Below are positions 25,541-37,017 of a DNA stretch of 64,000 nucleotides, in pieces (position 1 is the first letter of the stretch; the number at the start of each line of letters is the position of its first letter). The notes beneath the pieces are model-generated. The model made no database searches. It was not told the DNA's origin and saw nothing but the letters and a program-made list of their open reading frames with translations. The stretch spans positions 17,638,239 to 17,702,238 of the forward strand of contig CM067067.1 of assembly GCA_033980235.1 (NCBI GenBank), read 5' to 3'. The translations under genes were made by a program, and so were the position numbers. This DNA is from Diadema setosum (taxonomy: Eukaryota; Echinodermata; Echinoidea; Diadematoida; Diadematidae).

Positions 25541-25929
25541 TTAAAGGGATAGTACAGTATTGGTGGAGATGAGAATTGGGCTTTTAACTTTTTGTGAGAT
25601 ACCAAGAAAACACTTATGAAATAGAGCAGAGCATACCATTTTAAGAGGAATTCAAAGTTTATTTGATGAAAATCGGGTTTGGAATTACTGAAACATCCAA
25701 AAACAAAGTAAAACAAAGCGATCGTAATAAAGTGTGGGTCCCACACTTATAAGAATCGCTCTGTTTTGGATATCTCAGCCATTTCAAAACCAATTTTCAT
25801 CAAATAAACGTTGAATTCCTCATGGAATTACATGCTCTTTCATAATTTATAAGAGGTTTATCATTATTTCACCAAAAAATGTTAGAAACCTGAAATCAGT
25901 TCTCAACCAAAACTATACAATCCCTTTAA
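25541..25929. mobile_element. Foldback element A (TTAA-flanked, MITE-like)
   Basis: About 389 bases that fold back on themselves. The ends are TTAA-AGGGATAGTACAG and CTATACAATCCCT-TTAA; the centre is GTGTGGGTCCCACAC at about 25731-25745. The arms are long and imperfect. No protein-coding capacity; open frames on both strands are mirror artefacts. Confidence 0.82.
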
Positions 25930-26338
25930 AGGGCTGGTATAGTTTCAGTTGAGATGGGGCTACAGGATTTCAATGTTTTGGTTTTTTTTTTTTTTTTAAG
26001 ACAATTTTTTGAGATAATGAGAAACCTCTTATGAAATAGGGAAGAAGATTATTCTATTTGGAATTCCAATTTTATTTAATGAAAACTGGCTTAGAAATTG
26101 CCGAAATATCCAAAACAAAGCAATCCTAATAACCACCTTTTATTAGGATCGCTTTGTTTTGCTTTGTTTTTGGATATCTTAGCCATTCCAAAAAACAATT
26201 TTCATAAAATGAACTTTGAATTCCTTTTAGAATTGTATGCTCTTTGTCAAACATTTCATCAAGTGGTTTATATAAAAGTATCTTGCAAAAAGTTAAAGGC
26301 TGAATCCTCAGCTCAACCAATACTATGCCATCCCTTTT
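25926..26338. mobile_element. Foldback element B, abutting element A
   Basis: A second, diverged member of the same family starts at the TTAA (25926-25929) that ends element A. Ends: AGGGCTGGTATAG and CTATGCCATCCCTTTTA, the last TTAA degraded. Internal motifs GAAATAG, GGAATTC and CAAAACAAAGC are shared with element A. Confidence 0.75.
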
Positions 26339-26377
26339 ACGTGGCACACAGATAGTGGGAGAGATAGGACTGCTTAC

Positions 26378-26483
26378 CCTTGAGTTGCTCAGCCACCTGC
26401 ACCAGCTCACTGACGGTTTGTGCCACCCGCTTGGAGTGCTGCAGTAGTCTCTGCTTGCCCTCTGGCAGTGGCTTTTGGATGTT
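26378..26483 (-). CDS. TLN: Talin exon: end of R12
   Basis: Phase 0 start after TTCTGCAG; ends with one base (G) of a split glycine codon before GTAAGC. NIQKPLPEGKQRLLQHSKRV and AQTVSELVQVAEQLK align with human LQKPSPELKQQLTGHSKRV and AGSVTELIQAAEAMK, the last helix of rod bundle R12. Confidence 0.96.
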
Positions 26484-26585
26484 CTGCAGGTACACAGGGC
26501 GAACATGGACATAAGAGTCATTTACTCACACCCGCCTACACTAACATTTGCACTGCTATGCTTACAATCAATTTCAACTGTAATA

Positions 26586-28440
26586 ATAATAATAATAATT
26601 GATATGATTTATATAGCGCCAAATCCACTCTGCAGAGTGCTCTAGGCGCGGAAGGAAGAGAAAGTGAAGGAGATAAAGGACATACAAATATCAAGTACAT
26701 GTAATGAGTAGTCAAATTGAGGCTTTAAACAAGTGAGTTTTTAGACTGCTTTTAAAGGAGTCTGATGAAGAACAATTTTTTACGGCTGAAGGTAAGTTAT
26801 TCCATAAGGTGGGAGCAGCATGGCCAAAGGCACGTGTGCCCCATATTGTAGTGAATCTTGGAATTATCAGAGAACCGGAGTTGGATGAGCGTAAAGATCT
26901 AGCAGGGATGTAATTATGGAGTAAGTCAATATTATACTGAGGAGCAGTGCCCTGAATGCAATGAAAAGTCAAAAGTAAAATCTTGAAAATAATGCGATCT
27001 TTGACTGGTAACCAATGAAGTGATCTCAAAATAGGGGTGATGTGAGTGTGCTTCTTGGATAGTGTGATGATGCGTGCTGCCGCATTTTGAAGCCTCTGTA
27101 GCATGGAGAGCTGAGTTTGTGGTAAGTTAAATAAGACAGAGTTTCCAAAATCGAGCCTAGAGGATATCAAGGCATGGACTAATTTTTCGGTAGAAGAGCG
27201 GTTCAAATATTTTCTAATGAAGCCGATATTGCGAAGTTGGTATCTTACAGATCTACAAATGCTAGAAATTTGATGAGACATAGTCATATTACAATCTAGC
27301 ATTACACCCAGGTTGCGACAGGTTTGGGACACACTAATTGACATGCCGGAAAAGGAGATAAAATTAATGTCAAGTTTACCTAATTGTGTCTTCGAACCAA
27401 ACATTAAAAACTCAGATTTATCCGTATTCAATTTCAAAGAATGTGAGTTCAGCCATGAATAAACATCGTTCATTGCATTCTCAAGCTGACTCAAAGCATG
27501 TAAGGCATCGGCCTGGTTAGGTTTGAAAGACAAATACAATTGAATGTCATCAGCGTATATGTGATAATTAATTTTGTGCTGGCGCAGTAAGTGTCCCAGG
27601 CTAATAAGATAGATGGAAAACAAGGTGGGCCCGCCCACAGAGCCCTGTGGAACACCGCATTTGAGAGGCATAGCATTTGATTTACAGCTGTTGACACACA
27701 CTGCCTGTGAGTGGCATGAAAGGTAAGATTTAAACCATTCGTATGCCAGACCTTTTACACCAAGAGATTGGAGGGTGTTTAACAAAATTGCATGATTAAC
27801 AGTATCGAAGGCGGAGGACAAATCAAGTAAAATCAAAGCAGTGACATTTCCACGATCCATTTCCTGTAGGATGAAGTTCGACACATTGAGGAGAAGGGTT
27901 TCTACGCTATGGTAAGGACGATATGCGGATTGAAAAGGATCGAATAAATTATTAACCAAGAGGTAATCTGTAAGTCTGGAGAAAACAATCCTTTCCAAAA
28001 TTTTAAACAAAAATGGGAGGTTACACACGGGGCGGTAATTTTGGAGTGAATCTGGGTCTAAGGAAGGTTTTTTCAAAAGAGGTGTTATATATGCAGATTT
28101 CAAACACGAGGGGACGTAACACTGATCAATACTTAGGTTCACAATCATTGAAATAATAGGAGCGAAAATGGATGAACAATCTTTTATCAATACAGTGGGG
28201 ACTGGATCTAAAGAACATGACTTGGGAGGTAATCTGCGAAGAAGAGCTTGGACCTCGTCGGGATCAGTGGGCTTCAGGGTTTCAAGGGAAGCTGTCGTGA
28301 GGGGCTCCTGCGCCGATTCGTCTGGACAGAGACTGTTACTGATAGTCTCTACCTTATTCCGAAAGTAATCGATGAAAGTCTCGGCCATTGCAGAACTGTC
28401 CATGTTGGACGGTAATGGTGAAGATTGCTTTCACCATTAC
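26586..28440 (-). mobile_element. 5'-truncated CR1/L2-like non-LTR retrotransposon
   Basis: The element runs on the - strand, the same direction as talin. Its 3' end is an (ATT)n tract preceded by GGCGCTATATAAAT, typical of CR1/L2-type tails, which end in short microsatellites instead of poly(A). The 5' part (ORF1 and the endonuclease domain) is missing. A perfect 11-base-arm hairpin sits at the 5' edge (28412-28440). Family placement rests on motif style only. Confidence 0.82.
26712..28403 (-). CDS. LINE reverse transcriptase, intact 563-codon frame
   Basis: The uninterrupted frame covers a reverse transcriptase domain. Motif A is LDLSSAFD (residues 193-200, with both aspartates), motif B is GVPQGS (250-255), and the catalytic YADD is at 283-286 followed by IQLYLSF. 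LKLNTDKSE comes next. The C-terminal tail contains LHWLPVKDRI, usual in CR1/L2 elements. Motif B continues VGGPTLF instead of the common VLGPLLF. The absence of stops over 563 codons suggests a fairly recent insertion. The endonuclease is lacking, so the copy cannot move on its own. The Met at 28403 is simply the first in frame after the truncation. Confidence 0.9.
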   Translation of the reverse strand: MDSSAMAETFIDYFRNKVETISNSLCPDESAQEPLTTASLETLKPTDPDEVQALLRRLPPKSCSLDPVPTVLIKDCSSIFAPIISMIVNLSIDQCYVPSCLKSAYITPLLKKPSLDPDSLQNYRPVCNLPFLFKILERIVFSRLTDYLLVNNLFDPFQSAYRPYHSVETLLLNVSNFILQEMDRGNVTALILLDLSSAFDTVNHAILLNTLQSLGVKGLAYEWFKSYLSCHSQAVCVNSCKSNAMPLKCGVPQGSVGGPTLFSIYLISLGHLLRQHKINYHIYADDIQLYLSFKPNQADALHALSQLENAMNDVYSWLNSHSLKLNTDKSEFLMFGSKTQLGKLDINFISFSGMSISVSQTCRNLGVMLDCNMTMSHQISSICRSVRYQLRNIGFIRKYLNRSSTEKLVHALISSRLDFGNSVLFNLPQTQLSMLQRLQNAAARIITLSKKHTHITPILRSLHWLPVKDRIIFKILLLTFHCIQGTAPQYNIDLLHNYIPARSLRSSNSGSLIIPRFTTIWGTRAFGHAAPTLWNNLPSAVKNCSSSDSFKSSLKTHLFKASI

Positions 28441-29107
28441 AAAAGGAATCACTTCCAATTCAGAACACTATTGCAGCCCATATACAGATACTGTATACAA
28501 TGAATGTGGTGCAACCAGAGTTTGTAGATACAGAAGAATGAATGAAACAAACACACAAAAATTGTGAAAATGCATGTTGCCTAATAAACTTACGGAAACA
28601 TTTACAAGATGGATATGAGGAACATTTACAGGGAACCATTCCTTTATCAGTAGTAACCTTCACTAGTAAATTATGTCAAGAAGATTGTTATTTGGTAACA
28701 ATCATGTGCTGATGGCTGCAGTTAAAGCAGGGAATTGTTGCAGTGACTGACTCCCACTCCCCCTCCATCTTCAAATATATGTACATTGAAGCAAAATGTT
28801 TACATAACATGCAAGAGGAATTCTGCTGTTTAACACTTGGAAGAATTCACTTTTTCTTGTTTCTGAATGCTTGGGATAGCATTAAGCTGCAACTGTGTAC
28901 CATCTAATTGATTCTAAAGTTGAAGGGACTTTCACTATAACCTATAACCTGTAATGCTTCACTGCACATACACTGTAGCTATAGCCTACACAGCAACTAC
29001 GGACAAACCCAACCCCATCCTCAAAAACAAATAAACAAACAAACAAACAAACAAAACAACTACCAAAACTTGACTGTAATGTAACTTGATTTGTAGAGGA
29101 AACTCAC

Positions 29108-29212
29108 CGCATGGACCTGCTCAAGCAGGCAGCGGAAGGCATCGGCGCACTGGTGACCCGACATCAGGCAGCGATTTCTGACCTCTGCAGTCTCGGCAGT
29201 GGGTGCTGCCCT
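29108..29212 (-). CDS. TLN: Talin exon: middle of R12
   Basis: 35 codons, phase 0 both ends, between CTGCAG and GCG|GTGAGT. RAAPTAETAEVRNRCLMSGH then QCADAFRCLLEQVHA aligns with human VAPDVRLRALHYGRECANGYLELLDH in the helical pattern. It is among the less conserved parts of the rod. Confidence 0.94.
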
Positions 29213-29715
29213 CTGCAGGCAGATGGAGGAGAAGAAGAACAGACGTTTTAGTCCCGGGATTGCTCTAGAACCATATACAAAATATCTTCTACATGGAATA
29301 TGACTACAGGGTAGACATTTCAAAGTCAGTGGACCTTGCATGTGATCTACACATTACTAATCTCTTAAAATCTCTACACAGATCTCAAAATAAGATAAGT
29401 GCATGATCTTAGTTGATATATTTGACATTTATTCATTTCTCATTCGCAGATAAAGGTGTTGAGCCTATAAAAACCAAATCCTTTACCCAAAGGCAGTATC
29501 AACTCACCAAAAAAAAAAAAAAAAAAGAGAAAAGAAAAAAAAAGGAAGAGGCTATGAAATGTAATCTCTACAGAGATGGTGACATGTATACAGCATGAAC
29601 ATACATGAAACTACACACATTATCTGCAACTTTAAACTCATAACTGCAATCCGACACCTGACATTACATTTGAAACAGAACGGCAGATTGTTCGAAATTT
29701 TATCATTCCATTTAC
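29213..29715 (-). other. Short talin intron
   Basis: Contains an A-rich purine run at about 29511-29545; nothing else recognised. Confidence 0.85.
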
Positions 29716-29901
29716 CCTGCACGTGTCGAGCATTTCAAAGATGGCCTGGCGAGAGATGTTGGAAGCCTGGATGACGTCGTCCTGGCGACAGGAGTTCCCG
29801 GCCCCCACGGCCTTGGCCGTTGCCAGGGTAACCTGTTTGGTGCTGCGGATGAGTTCCTCCGGCGTGGCCTTGGCATCGGCAGATGGGGGTGTGTCAAGAA
29901 T
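29716..29901 (-). CDS. TLN: Talin exon: start of R12
   Basis: 62 codons, phase 0 both ends, between CCCATTCAG and AGG|GTAAAT. TPEELIRSTKQVTLATAKAV, then GAGNSCRQDDVIQASNISRQ and AIFEMLDTCR, match human R12 almost residue for residue. Confidence 0.97.
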
Positions 29902-30220
29902 CTGAATGGGGGTGAGGAAGTTATACCATGACAGATAGAGGGACAGAATGACAGATTTGAAACTGTACTATATTGGACTCTTGGATGCATCACAACACTG
30001 TCAAAATTAGTCTTGATACCAGGTGATATGCAGTAAACCTCAAAATGAATGAAGATTTGGGATATATTAAGAATTGAGGGGTATCTTTAACTGGGACTCC
30101 TGGACAATTGGACATTTTTTTGCACCACTTTTTTGTTTCAGTGAACTTTTACCATCAATTCCCCTGGTGTGAGGATGCATCACAACTTCAGATGCTCAAC
30201 AATTTCGTCACAGTGATCTA

Positions 30221-30755
30221 GGACCCCGTTTACAGTGCGGGGCCGGGCTCGGCCGAGCCTCGCAATTTTGTCCGTTTACACTGCTGGGCTCGGCCGCGCT
30301 TTTGATTCAAACCTTTCAATATTTTGTCGTAGTGGCGCTCTGCTTGTAAACAAACGCAATTTGGTATTGTCTGGTTTTCAGACCCTTTGCCAAATGAATT
30401 CCGTGGCGACGAAGTCGCCGTTCGGGCAAAGGCCTTTGCCGAAGGAAAAAATCCTTTGCAGGACAAAACCACCTTAAACTATACTAGTTTTCGATGTTGA
30501 GGGGGTTAATATCCTGAATAGCGAAAGATACAGGCAGAGGGTTTGGAAGCCAGACTAAAATTGGCCGCGCAATTGGCCGCGCATTTGGCCAAGTTTGCGT
30601 TTACACCAAGAAGAAGCAGGACTCGGCTGCGGCTCGGCCGCGGCCGAGACCACCTCCAGAGCGAGGCCAAATGCGAGGCCAATTTTGGCCTCGCATTTGG
30701 CCTTTTGCGCGTTTACACTGAAGCGGGGCTGGGCTCGGCCGCGGCCGACACTAGA
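30221..30755. repeat. GC-rich composite repeat
   Basis: Sharply GC-rich against its surroundings. GTTTACA(G/C)TG followed by GGGCTCGGCCG recurs three times (about 30230, 30275, 30713), and GGCCAAATGCGAGGCC forms local inverted copies near 30660-30705. Probably a composite of non-autonomous DNA transposon ends. Frames open here are compositional. Confidence 0.6.
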
Positions 30756-30854
30756 TTTATCTCACATGCAGTACATATCACTAGCCAATTCAACGATTCA
30801 TCAAAATCTTAATGTTTATTCAGGCAATCCTGAAGATCAAGATTATCTCACATA

Positions 30855-31033
30855 CAGTTCAGCCAGCGATCAAGTTCCCCCTAGATCGCGATCACAGGCG
30901 ATCAGTGATCACATACGCGATCATTGATTGTATGCAATTCGGCATACAATCAATTGATTGCGACATATCGCGTATGCGATCACTGATCGCCTGTGATCGC
31001 GATCTAGGGGGAACTCGATCGCTGGCTGAACTG
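30855..31033. repeat. 179-base GATC-rich palindrome
   Basis: The left arm starts CAGTTCAGCCAGCGATC and the right arm ends with its inverse. Arms are about 80-90 bases and nearly perfect through CCCCCTAGATCGCGATCACA. The left arm lacks about a dozen bases near the centre. Confidence 0.9.
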
Positions 31034-31277
31034 TAAATACACATCATTAGCCAATTAAATGATTCATCAAAATCCCAATATTTTTACATATTCAGGCCAT
31101 CCTGAATCAACTGTAAAGCAATCATACCATTGCTACCATTCCAAAAGAGACAATTTGTGGTATCTGTTACCACCACATTTTGATCGAGAGCAAAAAACAC
31201 TGAAAAAAAAAATGAGACAGGAAACTAACAAAAACACCAAAGTACGTACATGTAGCTGAGGAATGGATTTAACATAC

Positions 31278-31394
31278 CCGAGCTTCTTGCACGATGGCGT
31301 CGATGGTGGCCTCTAGCGCCCTTGTGCCTCGGGTTGCCTCGTCCTCCACGCTCTTCACCGTCTTGAGGAGCGACGTAACGTTGGTGACCATCAT
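31278..31394 (-). CDS. TLN: Talin exon: R11-R12 junction
   Basis: 39 codons, phase 0 both ends, between CCTCCACAG and CGG|GTATGT. MMVTNVTSLLKTVKSVEDEA and TRGTRALEATIDAIVQEAR match human VMVTNVTSLLKTVKAVEDEA and its continuation, the end of rod bundle R11 and start of R12. Confidence 0.97.
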
Positions 31395-33069
31395 CTGTGG
31401 AGGAGGGAGATGAAAGACTTTCTCTGTTTCAAACTCTGTCTGCATTCTATTGCTCCAACAACTTTGTTCCCTGACCAGTAATGGTCTACTCTTGTTTCTT
31501 TGCAATGCTTCTTGTCCATAGATCATCAGGTAAAATGTAGTCCAAAAGTTGTCCACATTTTATTACACTTTTCAAGTACAGTTGTACCATACAAGCATCT
31601 TTCTATAACTCTGCAAAGGATATGTCAGATCTCTTCTGTTATCCGTCCCAGTTTAAAAAAAAAAAAAATAACAACTTGGCTGTTATCATGTTTAATGACA
31701 AGCAGACATCTTGCCAGAATGAATTTCCTCTTGATTGCATACTGGATTTATCCATTCAGTTTCCAAAGGATGATGTGTAGGAAAAAGAGCAAGATACAGT
31801 GTACATGTAATTGTCTTCATAATGTCAGATGATTGTATGGTGGGGCAAATCCTTGTTGAGAGTATCATACCAGGCAGAACTACATGTAAACTCATTCGTT
31901 GTCATTTTCTGTGATGTCAACTGCCAGATATACTAGGTTGTACATATATGTAGCTTGTAGAATTTGCTGTTTCTTTGCCGGCATCAGCTGAATATCACTT
32001 TGCACGTGAAAGCAGCACACCGTCAACAGTCAGACATTACATTTTGTACAGTACAGCTGTATGGCTCTGAAATACACACCAGATAGATTGTACATCTAGA
32101 TGGTCCATTTTCACACACCTAATGAATGCTTTGTAGAAAGAGGCAAAGACAGTCGGTGGTTGTCTGCACATTGGCATATCATCCCTGGGGTGACAAGACC
32201 TCATGTCTCAATTGGCATCTATTCAAAAAGCTCTTTGCTCAATTTTGAATATCAAAAATACTGATTTGAGTTTTAAAACAGTACAATTATTAATGTAACC
32301 TACAATATGTACAACAATGTTTCTACATTATTTGATGTCAATGTTGACATTACTTGGCAAAAAAATGTTGCTAAGATTAAAAGAAAAGTTTTTGCACTCT
32401 CCTGAAAATTCATGATTTTTGAGATACAGGGTCTCATCACCCCAGGGACAATACATCAATGAATGGCAAAAAAAGCTACAAGTAGCACTTCATACAAACA
32501 ATGACCGACACAAAAAATTTTGCAGCTATTTAAGGCAGAGTTTGGAAGATGGTGATGTAAGTAAAGTTTACAAGCGTCAATCAGGTGTAGGCTTTACAGG
32601 ACTATTGTCATCATTTGTCATCAAAAGAAGGCTTTCCACTTTTTAAACACTAATAAAGCTGTTTAAAGCACAATATTTTTGACATAACCTCTCTTGCACG
32701 CATAACATGAATTCTTTTAAATCACATACATGTATGCATGAATTTTATAAAGACGGGGGAAAAAAAAGCTGCTTGCACATTTCTTTTTTTTTTTTTGGTC
32801 ATGGTGATGTCCACAACCACAAATCTCTTGATGACACCCACAGACAACCACAATCAGGTTTTCAAAGCCCCCAAAACACCACAGACTACCCAGGAAATGC
32901 TCGCTATTGCAAAGTCAAACATCCAGCAATGCTTGCCAATGTCTACCACAATTGATTATCTGTTGGCATCGATAGGAGTGCTATATCCTCAGAGCCATCA
33001 TCTTCTAACGTCATTGGCATGGGACATGAACAGGCTACTAAAAGTAATACCAGTGCTAATAATAACACT

Positions 33070-33092
33070 CCCCCCCCCCCCCCCCCCCCCCC
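33070..33092 (+). repeat. Poly-C tract
   Basis: Twenty-three consecutive C. Confidence 0.95.
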
Positions 33093-35555
33093 ACATTAGT
33101 ATTTGGATTTCATGCCAGTTCACGACAGTACTATTAATACCTGATGATCCTTAAAAAATTTTTTAAATCATCAAACAAGGAAAACATTGTTTGTTAGAGA
33201 GTATAGTCCAACAATGGATTGATCAGACGTCTGGTAATTTCACTGTCATTGAATGCTGTTAAAAATTTTTGGCTTTGTGATGTCAAAAATTCATATGCCA
33301 TATGACTTATGAAAAAGGACAATGTTTTGTTCTGATCAATAAAATCCAGAAAAAAAAAAAACATTGTTTGTCCAAAAAGAAATGCTTTTCAAGGTTTGAC
33401 TCCAATGGCTTTGGTTGATCTTCATTGTATCACACACACACAAAAAAAAAAATGAATTTAAACATCATCATGAACCAACCCCAAGTTGTACTTGGGGTGA
33501 TTCCAAAATGGCCTTCATGTGAGCTGTACAGATCAGACAGAAGCCAGTTAAGTTCAAAGCATTGGGATGATACTATAAGAGACAGACTTACACTTCCTAA
33601 AAGCCTTTAGCATTATTACCCATGTCATGACATTCTTTCTGACTAAACGCACACAATGCATTTTCTTCTTTGCTGTTGTTTTTTATTTGTCTTTCTTGAT
33701 CACAGAATGTCGCAAGATGTAAAAAGCCAAGCCATGATGTGAATGTATCATGACATGCTACATGTATGTCTACTGCTGTAGCATGCATTGCAAATAGAAA
33801 GACTGATGTAACCACTGTTTGTTTACTGAACATTATTGAAACCACCTGAACTTTAAAAAAAAAGAATCAAACACAGATAATTTACAAAGATACAGCAGTG
33901 AATCACAAGAATGTATAAATATCCCTGACAAATAGAGGAGATGATTTCACCAAATATAGATTAATCAGCTGACATTTCTTTGTTTTTTGATAAATATTTA
34001 ATGAATTATGATGCAAGAGATAGAGAAAGAAACCAAACACGGCATGTGACATAGAAAAAGAGATGATTCTACAAAATTTTATTTGTGAGAATGATTTTCA
34101 AAATATGCACAACGCAATGAGCCTGATAGAAGTCTCCTGACACAAGAACAAGATTTAAATGCCGACAACTGACTGCAAACTATCTACCATGGGTATCTAA
34201 AAGACAAACTCAGTCACGATAAAACATTTTTATGGTCCCGAATAACAAAGACAGTTTGTCCAGAATGTTATTTAAGAAGAAATCCTTTCATCTAAAACAA
34301 AGTCTTAAAATGACAAAGATGCGCAGGTTCACAAACTGCCCACATATTACGCAGTAATATGCTATGAATGAATGAATGTATTCCAACGTGAAACACTGGA
34401 ATGCTGATATTGCGAAAAGAGAAAGCAATGACTGGCTTATATTGAGACATTTTTCTTTTTTTTTTTTTTTGTTGAGTGGGTCTTTTTTTGCAAGACTTCA
34501 ACCACAGCTTACCTCATAATAAACCTCAGATTTTGTCTGAAATTAAAGAACACAAATCAAATCAGACATCCCATGATATTGAAGCATTGCATTACTCTAT
34601 GCCATGTTTGAACTGATCCGATGTGCCTCTGCAAATCCAATCCTTGGTATCTGTACGTGTTTTGTACGACTAAACCTTTAATCCCACCATTTAGCAAGTT
34701 TCCCGACACAATTTAGATACAAAGTACTTTTTTTTGGGGGGGGGGGGGGTAGGTAATTCTAGGCTCTGACCTTGTCTGTTAACACTCGGCCTTTACAAAT
34801 TGCCCTAAATCTCAGTAAATAATCTCTCTACACAATTCATTCATGAATTGGGTTTAATAGAAAAAAAAAATAGGCTGTGATGATTGACACTTGATTTTTA
34901 CACAATATTGCTGCAAATCTCGGGTACTAACTTTCCTGTAGTAGTTATATTAAGAATGCAGCAGGTTTGATCTGAACCTTGCATTCAAAACTGTCCTTTG
35001 AAACAGCCCAGAAATCAACATTATGACACACAAACTTTGACCTTTCACCCCTGATGGAGCCCTCACAAAATTTTGTCTAAGATCTAATCAGACGGTTCCC
35101 GAGTTGTGCTTCTTCCTTGCACACAACCTCTTTGAATTATACTCAAGGTTCATGAATAGATGCAATTTCAATTTATGGTGCAAACGAAAGAGGGACGTGG
35201 ACAATAATCTTCGAACGATAGACAAATGAACCCAAAGAGGCATAGCCTCCAGTAATCTCAGTGCTATGACAGGTAAAGAGTAATGCCTGCTACGTGGGTT
35301 GCTTTTTCTTGCAATTGATGCAATGAGGTGCAGGAGCTGTATAGTTTTTGTTTGTGTTTTTGTTGTTTTAAATTTGTACAAAAATCCTATTCACATTCTT
35401 TAAAGAGAAAACAAAGTTCTGGTAAGGGCTTGAGAATCCGTCTGGCACCATTTCATATTTGCTTGCAATATATCGAAAGAGTCTACAAAGAAACTTACCT
35501 GGCTGACGTGGTTTGCCGGAATGATGAGTCGTTTTGGAGTATTTTGAGAAAAATA

Positions 35556-35583
35556 ATAAAAGTCGGTAGACCGACTTTTATTC
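35556..35583. repeat. Short perfect hairpin
   Basis: AATAAAAGTCGG and CCGACTTTTATT form 12-base perfect arms separated by four bases. Confidence 0.85.
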
Positions 35584-36868
35584 CAGAAGGCCCCAGACTA
35601 ACTCGGTCTCAGGGAAAACTCGACCCTATTTCAGACAATTTACACACACAGTTCGTGATCGCCATGTTCATCAGTACTCTATAATACTACGGGTACCAAA
35701 CGAGGCCTTACTGGTCTGAGCAGACAGGAAAGTGCGTGCTAATCCTGTACAAAACAAATGGACAGCGCACGGTCCTCAAGCCTATACGCACATCAATGGT
35801 TGCTGAGACGCGCGGCCTTTGAAGTTTTTGTTGTTGTTTATCAATCGTCTTTGATTGTTTTTAGAGGTGCTTGTGAGGCGCACACTAATTTTGCATGCGC
35901 GCCAAAGAGGTATTTGATGCGCGCGTTGTAACAGCTCGGACCATTACTGCGAGTAGCCAGAATTGACGCCACAATGTAGTTTATACAGGCCGCTCCCATA
36001 TGCATAGTACAACACTGTACAATCCAGAGGGACAACCTCATCCCACCGTCAAGCAAAGCGAGGCCGAGTTATCCCCGAGTCCGAGTCTAGCCTGACCCCG
36101 TTCGGGTAAGTTCTGAGACTGAATGTTTTTTGTTAATATTTCCCATTTTCGTCGTTACCCATCGAATATCTTGTTATTAGCGTTATTCCGCACATTTCCT
36201 AGGCATACGTTCACATTTTGGAGCAAAATTTGACAACTTTTGCAGGCATACCAGAACTTTTACACTAGGCTAGGCTTTAGACAAGCAAACAGATGAACAA
36301 ATTCTTGTGGGTGCTAGTTTAGTGCCAAGAGAACCTCACAATACAGACATCAATCCCATCTGCTCCCTTTTATTACAGTGCATCAGTACTAGTGCAGCTC
36401 TTTATGCAAAATTCAGAATACTACTTTTTTTTTTCTTAAACAGACAATAAATCAGCATTAACAGCATTAGAGCAGTCATAGCAACTCACAGACATATCTC
36501 CACCAAAAAAAAACAAAAAAGAAAAAAAGACAAAGACAAAGAAAGAACAGTCCTTTAACGGTATCAAACACTCTTTAAAATGTGGACAGGCAGATGAGCA
36601 GAAAAAATTTCTTCCTCAAATTGGCAACACCAGCTTTACTTTAAGGCAGTGCCGTATATTAAAGAGAGTCTGGACAACTACTGGATTGGACGCCATGTCA
36701 TTGCCCACCGTATTACACGTTACAGGATTTGCGTGTACACTCAGATGTATTAATGAAAACCTACCAAATAAGGGGTAGTGAACAATGGGCACTGGGTATT
36801 GCCCTGAAAGCAATGCTTTCAGGGCAATGTGAAAGCGCAAAGACCAAAGGAAGAGGGATCCCTCTCAC

Positions 36869-37017
36869 CTTGGCGGAGTTCTTGAGCGGGCCCATGGTGG
36901 GGTCATCGCTGGTCTTCCCGGCGGCCATCTTGGTAGACGTGATGAGGTCTCCGAGAGCCGACGCCACGTCCTTGACCGCATTGATGAGAAGAACCTGGCC
37001 GTCTGGATCATCTCCAC
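36869..37017 (-). CDS. TLN: Talin exon: R11
   Basis: Starts with GT completing a split glycine codon after GATACAG and ends AAG|GTGAGA in phase 0. GDDPDGQVLLINAVKDVASA, then LGDLITSTKMAAGK and LKNSAK, match human EDPETQVVLINAVKDVAKA and LGDLISATKAAAGK. Confidence 0.97.

Larger units (their letters stand above)
24510..26377 (-). other. Talin intron with two foldback elements
   Basis: Besides the foldback pair (25541-26338) and a LINE-type 3' tail (25411-25480), nothing recognised. Confidence 0.8.
26484..29107 (-). other. Talin intron containing a LINE
   Basis: Occupied mostly by the reverse transcriptase element. The remainder (28441-29107) shows only AT-rich sequence and a (CAAA)n run near 29030. 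Confidence 0.85.
29902..31277 (-). other. Talin intron with GC-rich repeat and palindrome
   Basis: Holds the GC-rich composite repeat (30221-30755) and the long palindrome (30855-31033). No coding sequence recognised. Confidence 0.8.
31395..36868 (-). other. Talin intron (5.5 kb)
   Basis: No exon found. Contains a 23-base poly-C tract (33070-33092), a poly-G run (34737-34750), a 28-base hairpin (35556-35583) and a more GC-rich stretch (35480-36110) that resembles no known family. Confidence 0.75.

Noticed and set aside
25498..26521. Several open frames of 80-130 codons on both strands
   Set aside because: They lie on foldback elements; mirrored peptides on opposite strands show they are repeats. 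The frame over 26378-26483 is not the talin frame.
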